From the NCBI GenBank assembly GCA_934140285.1, contig CAKPBI010000004.1:104768-168767 (forward strand): a stretch of DNA of 64,000 nucleotides, in the 5' to 3' direction. Origin of the DNA: an uncultured Bacilli bacterium. Its GTDB lineage: Bacteria > Bacillota_I > Bacilli_A > ML615J-28 > CAG-313. The notes beneath the pieces were generated by a model. That model saw only the letters and a list, made by a program, of their open reading frames with translations. It made no database searches and was not told the DNA's origin. This document shows, piece after piece, positions 26,877 to 36,296 of the stretch (its first letter is position 1; the number at the start of each line of letters is the position of its first letter). A program made the translations under genes and the position numbers.

Positions 26877-27260
26877 ATTAGGATAAAACCTCAAAAAATA
26901 ATTTATTTCTTGGCCAATTTGAGATGATGAAAAATTTAAATAGTTATTAATATCTAAATAATTAACTTTCTCTCTTCGTTTATAAATAATGCCATCATAT
27001 TTTTTCTTTAATTCAACAAAAACTAAATTATCATCTTTAAATTTCCCATATGTTCTAAGACGTAGTTTCTCTTTATAAAAAGGTTTCTCTAAAGATTTTC
27101 TAATTAAACTAAAATTAGATGTATCATAATAAATATTAGAAATCAAACTTTCAAAGTATTCATCTTTAAAAAGTAAGTCTTTAAATATAGTCAACATCTC
27201 TTCATAAGTCTTTCGAGAAATTAAATATTTAAATTCATAACGTTTAAAGTATTTATCCAT
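26868..27260 (-). pseudogene. Truncated VTC-domain protein
   Basis: 131 residues from ATG 27260 (GGTGAG upstream). The N-terminal part matches the VTC polyphosphate-polymerase tunnel domain: RYEFKYLIS, then NIYYDTSNFSLIR, KLRLRTYG and VFVELKKKYDGIIYKRR. The family is about 230 residues or longer; the second half, with the last basic and acidic tunnel residues, is missing. Reading on past the stop on the minus strand shows no continuation. It is probably a non-functional remnant. VTC genes often neighbour surface-protein or DUF4956 genes in Bacillota. Confidence 0.7.
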
Positions 27261-27348
27261 CATCTCACCATCTTCCATCAAAAATTATATAATAGATACT
27301 TTAAATGAACTTAAAAAATATAAATAAAATCTAATTTTATCAAAAAAC

Positions 27349-27377
27349 TTGAAAAAATATTAATAGTGTGTTAGAAT
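27349..27377 (+). promoter_or_regulatory. Promoter of the surface-protein leader RNA
   Basis: TTGAAA (27349-27354), 17-bp spacer, TAGAAT (27372-27377). Predicted start near 27384, about 245 nt before the next start codon. Confidence 0.78.
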
Positions 27378-27383
27378 TATTAT

Positions 27384-27604
27384 TGTTGTGTTGTAAAAGA
27401 TAACTTTTATAACAAATTCTTAACAACAATAGTAATGAACATACTTTTTGATAATATGTATGGCATATGACATCATGAAATTATTACTACTAAAGACTGT
27501 TACTATTCTTATTATTAAAGAACATTATTAATATTTTAAGAAAGAAGGTGAGTGGTTATTATCTCTAAAGTTTAGAACTAAAGGGATAATAGCCACTTTT
27601 TTTA
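27384..27604 (+). promoter_or_regulatory. Structured leader with intrinsic terminator, or stand-alone small RNA
   Basis: The transcript from the promoter at 27349 can fold ATTGTTGT with ACAACAAT, AGTAAT with ATTACT enclosing CATAC/GTATG, and ends in a 13-bp hairpin (27551-27563 with 27585-27597) plus seven T. The next gene's ribosome site lies 12 nt beyond the T-run. That is either an attenuated leader controlling the surface-protein genes or a separate RNA of about 220 nt. No coding frame is seen inside. I do not recognise a known riboswitch class. Confidence 0.55.
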
Positions 27605-27628
27605 AATTTTTTAAGAAAGGAGAATTAA

Positions 27629-29200
27629 ATGCATACTAAACGAAACTGGTTAATTTGGTTGATCGTTTTTATTACAGGATTAGTATCAATATTACTTGTG
27701 ACTTTAGTCATTTCAGCTTATTACAAAAATCAACAACCAACAACTTATCGTGTTAAGTTCTATGAACAAAATAAGAAGATTGTAGAAATTGTAAAAGATA
27801 AGAATGATCGCATAAGTGATAAAGAAATTAGTGAAATTAATCGCTTAGTATCTAATGTGGACAACAAATACTATTTATCTTGGTCCACAACAAAAGATGA
27901 GTATCAAGAAGCTAAATTTAGTGAAATAAACAAAAATCAAAATGTTTATTTATTTAGATTTAAGAATACTCTTGATATCAATGTTGTTGAAACTAATCTA
28001 TTCAAATATGAATTATCACTTGAAGGTCCATTAAAAAGAGGAGATTCATTTACCATGAAAGTTACTCCTATTAATGAAGCAAAAGATCTTCAACCATATC
28101 TTCTTGTAAATGGTGAAAGAGTAAATGCAAGTGAAGATGGATTATTCCATATTGAAGATGTAAAAAAAGACCTAACAATCGAAGTTGACTTCCTACATAC
28201 AGCCAAAATTATTGTTGAAGAACAAGAATTTACTTATACAGGTTATGATCAAAAAATCAGCTTTAATCTAATTGATGATTTAGGTAATATTTTACCTAAA
28301 TACTCATGCAAAGTAACTTACCTTTATGATGGTAAAGCATATAAGGAATTGGTTGATGCTGGAGTATACACTGTTACAATCGAATATCAAGAAGATAGTT
28401 ACTATGTAAAACCTGTAACCTTCCAAGTAGAAGTGAAGAAAGCTGAACCAAAGCTTGCGATCTTCAACAAAGAATTTGAATTTAACGGTAAAACCCAATC
28501 ACTAACCAAAGAAGACATTGTAACTGAGAGTGATGGTGAAATTGAATTTACTAACAATCAGTTTAAAGAACGTGGATTACACTACATTGAAGTAACGGTA
28601 AAAGAGTCTAAAAACTATCTATCAAAGACAATTACAGCGGAAATATTGGTTAAGAAAGGAATGCCAGAAATTAACGAAAATCCTGAAGCTTCCCTTGGAT
28701 TTAGTGGATCAACCCTTGCTTCCATTAAACTAAATGGTGGTAAAACTTCAGTACCTGGAAATTTTGAGTTTGTTCATCCAAACAAAAACTTAATTGATGG
28801 TATCAATCAATATGAAGTAATATTTGTTCCAACTGATGCACGTAATTATGTAAAAGTTAAATTTAACATTTCTGTTAATACACTTTCAAACGAAGAAATG
28901 CTAAGACGTGTACAAGCTGATAGAGTTAGTGCTCAAAATGAAATTCAAAAACTAAAAGATAAAACCATCAACCTAAATGATCCCGAGTTTAAAGATTTCC
29001 ATCTATTAACAGAAGGAAAAGAATATGGAAGTGAAATCACTTGGATTTCTACATCATCTGTTCTTCAAATCACAAGTGATGGTACAATCCAACTAAATGG
29101 TCCTGCTGGTACTTACCAAGTAGAAGTAGTAGGATACTTCATCTTAGGTAACGCTGTAGAATACTTAACATTTAGTATTACTGTTGTTATTAGTGAGTAA
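27629..29200 (+). CDS. Membrane-anchored surface protein with Ig-like domains
   Basis: 523 residues. One N-terminal transmembrane helix (about 8-31, after MHTKRNW) without a clear cleavage site, so it is probably a membrane-tethered outward-facing protein. The rest is beta-rich: repeats of the kind found in MBG/YDG-type domains (two FTYTGYDQKISFNL-like and FEFNGKTQSLT units) and a C-terminal domain (about 430-523) with ITWISTSSVLQITSDGTI, typical of atrophied bacterial Ig (aBig) domains. GAAAGGAG precedes ATG 27629. Followed by a second, larger surface protein. Confidence 0.75.
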   Translation: MHTKRNWLIWLIVFITGLVSILLVTLVISAYYKNQQPTTYRVKFYEQNKKIVEIVKDKNDRISDKEISEINRLVSNVDNKYYLSWSTTKDEYQEAKFSEINKNQNVYLFRFKNTLDINVVETNLFKYELSLEGPLKRGDSFTMKVTPINEAKDLQPYLLVNGERVNASEDGLFHIEDVKKDLTIEVDFLHTAKIIVEEQEFTYTGYDQKISFNLIDDLGNILPKYSCKVTYLYDGKAYKELVDAGVYTVTIEYQEDSYYVKPVTFQVEVKKAEPKLAIFNKEFEFNGKTQSLTKEDIVTESDGEIEFTNNQFKERGLHYIEVTVKESKNYLSKTITAEILVKKGMPEINENPEASLGFSGSTLASIKLNGGKTSVPGNFEFVHPNKNLIDGINQYEVIFVPTDARNYVKVKFNISVNTLSNEEMLRRVQADRVSAQNEIQKLKDKTINLNDPEFKDFHLLTEGKEYGSEITWISTSSVLQITSDGTIQLNGPAGTYQVEVVGYFILGNAVEYLTFSITVVISE

Positions 29201-29305
29201 CAACAAAAAAACTAGATAACAAATGAGTGAATGTATCTAGTATCAAATTTGCAAATTCTAAATAGGGTAAAGATAAAAAATAGAGAAAGGGAAAGGCAAA
29301 AAATA

Positions 29306-32300
29306 ATGAAGAAAAAATTATCTTTAATCTTCGTTTTCATGTTCATGCTACTTGGCCTAGTTGCTTTAAATACTAAACCAGTCATGGCTGCAAGCGAAAC
29401 TGAAGTCGAAGCTGAACTAAACAACATCGTAGTTCCCGACAAAGTAATTATCGATTTCCCAGTTGTAAGCGTAAGTGTTTATGGCTCAACAATTGAATGG
29501 AAATCCGATAGAACTGATGTAATCAGTGTTCCTACAAATGGTGGTTGGACTACAGTTAAAAGACAAAACGTTGATGTAACTGTTACTTTAACTGTAACCT
29601 TAACTAATGGAGAAATCGTTAAAACAAAATATTTTGAAGTAAAAGTACCTAAAGGAACAACTCTAACTAATACATACAAAATCGAATATGTATTAAACGG
29701 AGGAACAAACAACGACCAAAACCCAACTGAATATAAAGTTGGTGAAACTAAAGAACTTCTTGCTCCAACAAAAGGAGAAGTAGAATTCCTTGGTTGGTTT
29801 AACAATGAAAAGTTTGAAGGTGAAGCTATCACATCACTTCCAAAAGGCTTAAGTGGTGACTATAAGCTTTATGCTAAATGGGCACCCGCAACAGTTACAG
29901 GAATTGAAGTTACAACTCTTCCTACAACAGTTAACTATAAAGCATTAGAAACTTTTGATAAAACTGGTCTTGTTGTAAGTAAACTTTTAAATGATGGTAC
30001 AAAAGAAGTAGTTGCTGTAGATGAATTAACATTTGATAAAGATGTTCTTCACTTTGGTGATGACAAAGTAGTAGTTAAATGGAATGAATTCACAACTGAA
30101 TTTGCTATTACAGTTGTTAAAAAAGATTATGATCTATCAGGAATCAAGTTTGAAAATGCAGCGTTAACTTATAATGGTCAAGCACAATCAATCAACTATA
30201 CGGGTAAACTTCTTGATGGTTTAACTGCAACAGTTGAAGGTAGTGCAACTAATGTTACTACAACTCCTGTTACAATCACATTAGTTTTCACAAACACAAA
30301 TGCTGATTACAATACACCTGAAAATATGACTGCAGAACTTACAATAACTAAAGCTCCATTAAAAGTTATCGCAAGTAGTGAAAGCATTAAAGTTGGTGAA
30401 GATGTTCCTACATTTACAGTTTCATATGATGGCTTTGTAAATGGCGAAACTGAAGCAGTATTAGGTGGAGAATTAACAATCACTTGTTCTGCAACTAAGA
30501 TATCTCCAGCTGGTTCATATGATGTTGTTCCATCAGGACGAACTGCAGAAAACTATGAAATTGAATTTGTTAATGGTACATTAACAATTACATCTGGTAC
30601 TTACACAATTGTAGCATCTAATACTACAGTTACATACAATGAGAAAAACCAAATGTTCACAGTTGTACTTAAAGATGGTGAAACTGTAATTGAAGGTATT
30701 ACTTTCACATATACTCTTAATGATGCAGCTTTCACAGGTGCAACAAATGCTGGAACTTATGAAGTAACAGTATCATATGATAGTGAAACATATGGTAAAG
30801 GTAGTACAGTTGTTACATTTGTAATTGAAAAAGCAAACTATAATTTAGAAGGTATTTCACTAGATGAAACTGCTCTAACTTACAATGGTAAAGAACAAAA
30901 CTTAAAACTTGTAGGTACACTTCCAGAAGGTGTTAGTGCTATATTTAGTGAATGTTTAACAAATGTTGGTACAAAACATATAACAGTTACATTTACTCAT
31001 GAAAATGCTAACTACAATGAAATTACAACAACATTAACAGGTACTTTAACAATCAATGCTAAAGCTCTTGAAAAAGATATGTTTGATGTAATTCCAGAAC
31101 AAGCATACACTGGTTCTGCAATTACACCAGAAGTAACTGGTAAATTCAATGGTACTGCACTTGTATTAGGCACTGACTTTGATGTTGAATATACTAGTAA
31201 TACTGATAAAGGTACTGCAACAGTAACAGTTGCTGGTAAAGGTAACTTCACTGGTGAAGTTGAATTAACATTCGTTATTGGTGACAGTGCTCCTGAAAAA
31301 GCAAAAGCTGCAAGAGAAGCATTAGAAACTAAATATGCATCAGTATTAACTGGTACACTTGCATCAACTGTTACAAAACTTGATGTAGTAGCTGAAAATG
31401 GTTCAGTAATCACTTGGGCATCTAATAATACAGTAATTAAAGTTGAAAAAGATGGTACAGTAACAATTCTTGCTGCTGAAACTGATCAAGAAGTAACTCT
31501 TACTGCAACTATTACTTATGGTGATGTTTCTCCTGAATATGCAACATTTACATTTGTTGTTAAAGCAGCAGAAAAGATTGAAGAAAAAACAATTCAAGAA
31601 ATGATAGATGCAGAAGTTAGCGAAACATACTTCACTGTTACTGGTATAGTTAGAAATATTCAAAATACGACTGATGGTAGATTTGATTTAGTTGATATAA
31701 ATGATTCTAGCATTTCAATTTATGTATTTAAACTTTTAACTAGCAAAGATGGTGAGCCTAATAAATTTGATACTCTTGGGATTGTTGAAGGTGATACATT
31801 AACATTAGTAGGAAAACGTGGAGTATATAAAGATACAATCGAAATAGTTGATGCTTATTATGTAAGTCACAAAAAGAATGAAGTAACACTTACTGTTACA
31901 TCTGAAGATGAAACTAAAGGTACAGTTACTCCTGCAACAAGTGTTGTTGAAAATGGTACTGAAATTACTATAACTATTACTCCTGCTGAAGGATATAAAG
32001 TTTCTAAAATAGTAATTAATGGTCAAGAAAAAGATTTAAGTGAAAACACTATTAAAATAACTGTATCATTCAATACTACAGTTGTGATTAGATTTGTTGA
32101 TGAATCTGCAGAGACACCTAGTATAATTACATCAATTACATTCCCTGATGAAAACAATGCAAGTAATGGCATAGGCGCTTATACAGAAACATGGACTGCA
32201 ACGCAAGGAATTTATAGTTGGAAAATTTCTAATTTTAATAACAACAAATGGGGTAATGAGTGGACATATATAAAATGTGGTTCTAAAAAAGCTGCATCAG

Positions 32301-32605
32301 TTGCAACAATTACTACAGATGAAGCATTAAGTAAAAATAAAATTACTAGCGTTATAGTAACAGTTGATAAAGCAAATGCATCATTAGTTAATTCATTTAA
32401 GTTAATTGTTTACTCTGATGCTAGTTGCAGCAAAGAAGTTACTTCTATAACTAAAACAATTGCGACCGGTGATATTGAATTTGTAATTGATCCACAATAT
32501 CAAGCTACAGGATTATACTATAAACTTGAAATAAATTGTAAAAAGGGATCTGGTAATGGTTTTGTACAAATTTCAAAATTAGTATATAAAGGATTTGCTG
32601 CTTAA
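29306..32605 (+). CDS. Large secreted multi-domain surface protein
   Basis: 1099 residues from ATG 29306, where a classic signal peptide begins (MKKKLSLIFVFMFMLLG...VMAA). Domains by pattern: aBig (about 30-115), InlB/Listeria-Bacteroides repeat (about 128-195, ending LYAKW), Big_3-like (200-270), several YNGK/YDG-type MBG repeats (270-660), a second aBig (670-770), an OB-fold-like unit (780-860: YFTVTGIVRNIQNTT), an InlB-type GTVTPATS unit (870-945) and a C-terminal beta domain (950-1099). No LPxTG or transmembrane anchor is visible. Probably an adhesin or surface-coat protein. Confidence 0.8.
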   Translation: MKKKLSLIFVFMFMLLGLVALNTKPVMAASETEVEAELNNIVVPDKVIIDFPVVSVSVYGSTIEWKSDRTDVISVPTNGGWTTVKRQNVDVTVTLTVTLTNGEIVKTKYFEVKVPKGTTLTNTYKIEYVLNGGTNNDQNPTEYKVGETKELLAPTKGEVEFLGWFNNEKFEGEAITSLPKGLSGDYKLYAKWAPATVTGIEVTTLPTTVNYKALETFDKTGLVVSKLLNDGTKEVVAVDELTFDKDVLHFGDDKVVVKWNEFTTEFAITVVKKDYDLSGIKFENAALTYNGQAQSINYTGKLLDGLTATVEGSATNVTTTPVTITLVFTNTNADYNTPENMTAELTITKAPLKVIASSESIKVGEDVPTFTVSYDGFVNGETEAVLGGELTITCSATKISPAGSYDVVPSGRTAENYEIEFVNGTLTITSGTYTIVASNTTVTYNEKNQMFTVVLKDGETVIEGITFTYTLNDAAFTGATNAGTYEVTVSYDSETYGKGSTVVTFVIEKANYNLEGISLDETALTYNGKEQNLKLVGTLPEGVSAIFSECLTNVGTKHITVTFTHENANYNEITTTLTGTLTINAKALEKDMFDVIPEQAYTGSAITPEVTGKFNGTALVLGTDFDVEYTSNTDKGTATVTVAGKGNFTGEVELTFVIGDSAPEKAKAAREALETKYASVLTGTLASTVTKLDVVAENGSVITWASNNTVIKVEKDGTVTILAAETDQEVTLTATITYGDVSPEYATFTFVVKAAEKIEEKTIQEMIDAEVSETYFTVTGIVRNIQNTTDGRFDLVDINDSSISIYVFKLLTSKDGEPNKFDTLGIVEGDTLTLVGKRGVYKDTIEIVDAYYVSHKKNEVTLTVTSEDETKGTVTPATSVVENGTEITITITPAEGYKVSKIVINGQEKDLSENTIKITVSFNTTVVIRFVDESAETPSIITSITFPDENNASNGIGAYTETWTATQGIYSWKISNFNNNKWGNEWTYIKCGSKKAASVATITTDEALSKNKITSVIVTVDKANASLVNSFKLIVYSDASCSKEVTSITKTIATGDIEFVIDPQYQATGLYYKLEINCKKGSGNGFVQISKLVYKGFAA

Positions 32606-32626
32606 TAGTTAATTAACAATCAAAAT

Positions 32627-32655
32627 CCCCTCAAGTTATTTGAGGGGGTTCTTTT
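32627..32655. terminator. Bidirectional intrinsic terminator
   Basis: CCCCTCAA/TTGAGGGG hairpin followed by a T-rich tail; lies between the surface-protein gene and the convergent ger operon and touches the gerC stop. Confidence 0.87.
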
Positions 32656-33703
32656 ATAATATCTTGATGTTATATTCAATGTTTGTTGTTAGGTAGGAAT
32701 CTTTGATTCCTGAAAGATAATCAATGTTGAATACATCAATATGATATTCATCCATGGTTTGTTTTAGTTGGTTTAGGTCAGTTGTTATTTTTTTTATTAG
32801 TTCATTTGTATAGTCTTTTGTACTATCTTGTTTGTTAACAAAGGTTCCTGATGCTGTAATGTTGATTTTTAAGGTTTTGTTGGTTAGTTTCTTTTTTAGT
32901 TTGTATTCAAAAACTAAAAAGTCAAATTCTTTATAGCTGATGACGTTTTTGGATAGTTTGTTTAGATGTTTTAGTCCATTTAGGTTGTTAAAGGTAAATG
33001 AAGATAAGAGATAGTCATCAGTCATATAACTATATCCCGTAATATCTATTGATGTTATGGGATTATCTTTTTCATAGAAGATGTCTTCAGATACGGTTAG
33101 TATGGGGTATGATGTTGTGTATGTTGATATTAGGATATCGTTAATATAATCAAGGTAGGTTATTTCTTTGGCTTTGTTGATGGTATCGTTATTGATGAGG
33201 ATGGTGTAGTAAGCACTGGTTTCAGAGAAGTTATTGACATTGTAGATTTTTAGTAAGTCATCAGATGTGGTGTAGACATAGAATGTTGGGTAAAACTCAG
33301 TACTTAGTTTGATATGTTTATATAGATGTAGGATACTTCGTCTGGTAAAGAAAGTGTCTTTTAGAACTAAGGTTCTAATGTGACTATATTGTAGTCTGAT
33401 GTTTGAATATCTATTGATATTAGATAGTGCTTCTGCAATACTTTTTCCTTCCCCTTTACAGATGTAACCAAGAGAATCAGGAGAAGCTGTACCATACTCA
33501 CTTCTTGAGATGTTAAAGTTATTTAAGATGTATAAATAGACAGTGTAGGTTTCTTTTTCTTCACTGTAGTCTAATCCCATGCTTGCGACATAAGCATTCG
33601 CGGTAACTTCTGTGTAATCATTTTTCTTAGATAAAACAATGATGGTAAATATAGATACAATTAAAGTAATAATAATGGTAAAAATAACTTTAGCTTTATT
33701 CAT
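32654..33703 (-). CDS. Ger(x)C-family germinant receptor subunit without lipobox
   Basis: 349 residues, the normal GerC length. Third gene of a gerB-gerA-gerC operon (4-bp overlap with gerA). The N-terminus is a hydrophobic helix (about 5-25) that lacks the cysteine of the usual lipobox. GerC proteins are normally lipoproteins placed on the spore inner membrane by Lgt; here anchoring must be through the uncleaved helix. The domain pattern (GLDYSEEKETYTVYLYILN, KGEGKSIAEALSNINR, SHIRTLVL) is otherwise typical. Confidence 0.85.
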   Translation of the reverse strand: MNKAKVIFTIIITLIVSIFTIIVLSKKNDYTEVTANAYVASMGLDYSEEKETYTVYLYILNNFNISRSEYGTASPDSLGYICKGEGKSIAEALSNINRYSNIRLQYSHIRTLVLKDTFFTRRSILHLYKHIKLSTEFYPTFYVYTTSDDLLKIYNVNNFSETSAYYTILINNDTINKAKEITYLDYINDILISTYTTSYPILTVSEDIFYEKDNPITSIDITGYSYMTDDYLLSSFTFNNLNGLKHLNKLSKNVISYKEFDFLVFEYKLKKKLTNKTLKINITASGTFVNKQDSTKDYTNELIKKITTDLNQLKQTMDEYHIDVFNIDYLSGIKDSYLTTNIEYNIKIL

Positions 33704-35067
33704 AGTTTACCCTCCTTTTGGGGAAAGAAGAAGTTTTTAATCCCCTGTAGTTTGAGCGGACTAAATGGCGAGAAGAGTGATACCCCTACTGACTTTTGAT
33801 GACCAAAGTAAAGAAGGGTGGTAATAATCCCAATGGAAAACCCTAGTAAACCAAAGGTATAAGATAGAATTAGATTATATAATCTAAACAAATCAATTGA
33901 GGTAACTAAATGGGGATTGTTTGTTATCGCAAAGCTACTAACGTAAGATATTGAAGTAAGTAGTAAGACACTTTCGCCAACAATCCCTGATGAAATCGCA
34001 TTTTGACCAATGAAAAGCCCACTAAAGATAATAATGATGTTTTGAACATAGTTATTAGGACTTCTACTAGATATTAATCTAAAGAACTCAAAGAGGAATA
34101 AGACAATAATACTTTCAATGAATAAAGGAAAAGTAGTACCACGCTCCGTGATTTGAATATTTGCCATAAAAAGATTAGAGAACAATGTTGGATGAAAGTT
34201 AGTTAAAGCAATAATTAAACCAATGGAAAATACCGAAAGAAAGAAAAACAAAATTGTAAATGCTCTTGCGAAAAAGGTGTAATACTTAGGTTCATTAGCT
34301 TCGTTTTTAATGGTGGTAAACATCGTAAGTGTAGTAGGAAGAACCGATACCACTGGTGAGTTATCAATTAAGATGACAGCTTTTCCATCAGTTAAGGAAG
34401 TAACTACATAATCAGGAGAACTTGTATTAAAGACATTTGGTAAAAGGGATGCCCCTTTAAAGGCTTTGTTTAAATCATTGATGTTAGTGAGGGATTCTTT
34501 ATTATAAGAACTTAAGGTTTCTTTGGTTTTCTTAATATAAGGCAAATCCTTAAATTCTTCTAAATAAATAAGGATGGTATCCGTTTTAGATGTTGTACCT
34601 AAGATGTATTTTTCAACAATCAAGTTTTCACTTTTGATTCTTTTTCTAATTAATGCTAGATTATCATGGATATTTTCAATAAAGCCATCATGACCATCTA
34701 ATAAATTAACCGGATCAAGCTCACTGGGAGTGGGAGCTCTTTTAGGTATTTTAGAAATATTAACAAGGTAAAATTCTTCATCATCAATGTTAAGAATTAA
34801 ACTTCCTTTATTTAAAACATAAGAAAAATGACTTTTGGTAAATTCACTTAAGCGAAGAAAGATTCCGGGAAATGTTGTATCAAGATGAGTAAAGTTAGTT
34901 TCATCAATTTTATCTAGATAAAATTTATTAAATTCTTCAAGATTAAACATTGATGAGAAGAAGTATGAAGTAAGATTTAATTTATTTTGCTTGGTTTTGA
35001 TAATCTCTAAATCTTCTTGTTTTTGTTTGATTTCTTGTAATAGACTATCAACTAGTAGTTCTTTCAT
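33700..35067 (-). CDS. GerA-family spore germination protein
   Basis: 455 residues from ATG 35067, supported by TGGAGGTACAAACATC; the longer frame from 35094 starts inside gerB. The N-terminal soluble domain holds the VEKYILGTTSKTDTILIYLE region, and the C-terminal half has five or six membrane helices including SPNNYVQNIIIIFSGLFIGQNAISSGIVGE. GerA subunits form the germinant-gated ion channel of the spore inner membrane. It overlaps gerB by 20 bp and gerC by 4 bp. Confidence 0.92.
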   Translation of the reverse strand: MKELLVDSLLQEIKQKQEDLEIIKTKQNKLNLTSYFFSSMFNLEEFNKFYLDKIDETNFTHLDTTFPGIFLRLSEFTKSHFSYVLNKGSLILNIDDEEFYLVNISKIPKRAPTPSELDPVNLLDGHDGFIENIHDNLALIRKRIKSENLIVEKYILGTTSKTDTILIYLEEFKDLPYIKKTKETLSSYNKESLTNINDLNKAFKGASLLPNVFNTSSPDYVVTSLTDGKAVILIDNSPVVSVLPTTLTMFTTIKNEANEPKYYTFFARAFTILFFFLSVFSIGLIIALTNFHPTLFSNLFMANIQITERGTTFPLFIESIIVLFLFEFFRLISSRSPNNYVQNIIIIFSGLFIGQNAISSGIVGESVLLLTSISYVSSFAITNNPHLVTSIDLFRLYNLILSYTFGLLGFSIGIITTLLYFGHQKSVGVSLFSPFSPLKLQGIKNFFFPQKEGKL

Positions 35068-36058
35068 GATGTTTGTACCTCCAAAGTGAAACAATAATCA
35101 AAATAATTAAAACACTTAAAAATAAAATTATGGGATAAAAGTATAAAAACTTAAAATTAATATTATACATCATAAAGATGCAAATAACACCGATACTTAA
35201 TGAGATAAAGAAGCGATAAAAGATATTGTTTTTGGCTTTTAAGTAGATTCTAAATAACTCAAGATTAAATAAAGCCTTTAAAAGCATATAAGAACAAATA
35301 GAAAGACATAAGAAATTATCTAAATGCTCTATATACTTAGGTCCATAGTATAATTTATAACGATATAAAGCGGGAAAGTCTAATCCTTCATAATATTGAA
35401 AATTAACAAAAGTATAACTATCAAGAACATACCAAGAAGAAAAAATTACGGCGATGATGGTTCCTAAAATTAAACTATATTTAGCTGTTGGTTTAGTCTC
35501 TGTGGGAATGAATATTAAAAGGATATTATCAAGCATTAAACCTAAAAGTCCAAGTAGAAGATAAGGCTTCTCAAATTTAAAGGTAATAGGAAGTAGTAAT
35601 CTAAAATCTTTATTATAGACATTTGCGATTACAAAGATTGTTAAAGCAAATAATGTAATATAACATATTAAAGTAATACTTTCTAAGTTTTTCATTGTAA
35701 TAAAGCCAAAAAGCATCACAAAAAATAAAGTAATGGTAATAAGTAAATAACATGGAGTAATGAAATAAAAATGATAAGAAAGAATTCTAAAAGTAATATA
35801 GATAAGAATAACTGTACTAACTAAAAGATAAATTAAAAGAAGAATTCTTGTTAAAAATCCTTTTAAGATGGCTGATTGATAGTTATCAATTAACTTTGGT
35901 ACTAACAAATAAATTAAACAGGTAATAATACCAAGAATTAAAGGTACAAAGTATGCTGATTCAGGGTATAACTTCATGGCAATATTTGATGTAACCATAC
36001 AATTTAAGAATAATAAATTACAACAAGATAGAAAGACAACTTTTAAATTTAACTTCAT
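35048..36058 (-). CDS. GerB-family germinant receptor permease
   Basis: 336 residues with about ten transmembrane helices, matching the GerAB/GerKB amino-acid-permease-like (APC) family that binds the germinant. First gene of the operon in the order B-A-C rather than the B. subtilis A-B-C order. TTTACCTCCACTT (read on the minus strand as GTGGAGGTAAA) gives a strong ribosome site before ATG 36058. The upstream region is extremely AT-rich, and I could not pick a forespore (sigma-G) promoter with confidence. Confidence 0.87.
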   Translation of the reverse strand: MKLNLKVVFLSCCNLLFLNCMVTSNIAMKLYPESAYFVPLILGIITCLIYLLVPKLIDNYQSAILKGFLTRILLLIYLLVSTVILIYITFRILSYHFYFITPCYLLITITLFFVMLFGFITMKNLESITLICYITLFALTIFVIANVYNKDFRLLLPITFKFEKPYLLLGLLGLMLDNILLIFIPTETKPTAKYSLILGTIIAVIFSSWYVLDSYTFVNFQYYEGLDFPALYRYKLYYGPKYIEHLDNFLCLSICSYMLLKALFNLELFRIYLKAKNNIFYRFFISLSIGVICIFMMYNINFKFLYFYPIILFLSVLIILIIVSLWRYKHHERTTS

Positions 36059-36214
36059 ATATTTACCTCCACTTATTTAATATTTTTTGTAAAAAAAATA
36101 AAAAAATAACTAATTTTCCATATTTTCCATTATTTGTTATAAAAGAGAAAAAAAGAAATAAAAAATAATTAAATAAATAGTAAAAAAATTAAAATTTTCT
36201 AAAAACCATCAATA

Positions 36215-36260
36215 TCCTAAAAATTACTTAATTTTAGGAATTTGATAAAGGATTCCTTTT
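36215..36260 (+). promoter_or_regulatory. Overlapping hairpins upstream of ssb
   Basis: TCCTAAAAAT (36215-36224) can pair with ATTTTAGGA (36231-36239), while AGGAAT (36236-36241) can instead pair with ATTCCT (36252-36257), which is followed by Ts. The two stems share bases and exclude each other. They may belong to the ssb 5' region or to the divergent ger side. Confidence 0.35.
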
Positions 36261-36296
36261 TAAGTATACTTTACTATATCAGGAAGGAGGAAAACT

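Noticed and set aside
31012..32026. Long open frames antisense to the large surface protein
   Set aside because: They mirror the Thr/Val-rich repeats of the sense gene and have no starts with ribosome sites; they are shadows.
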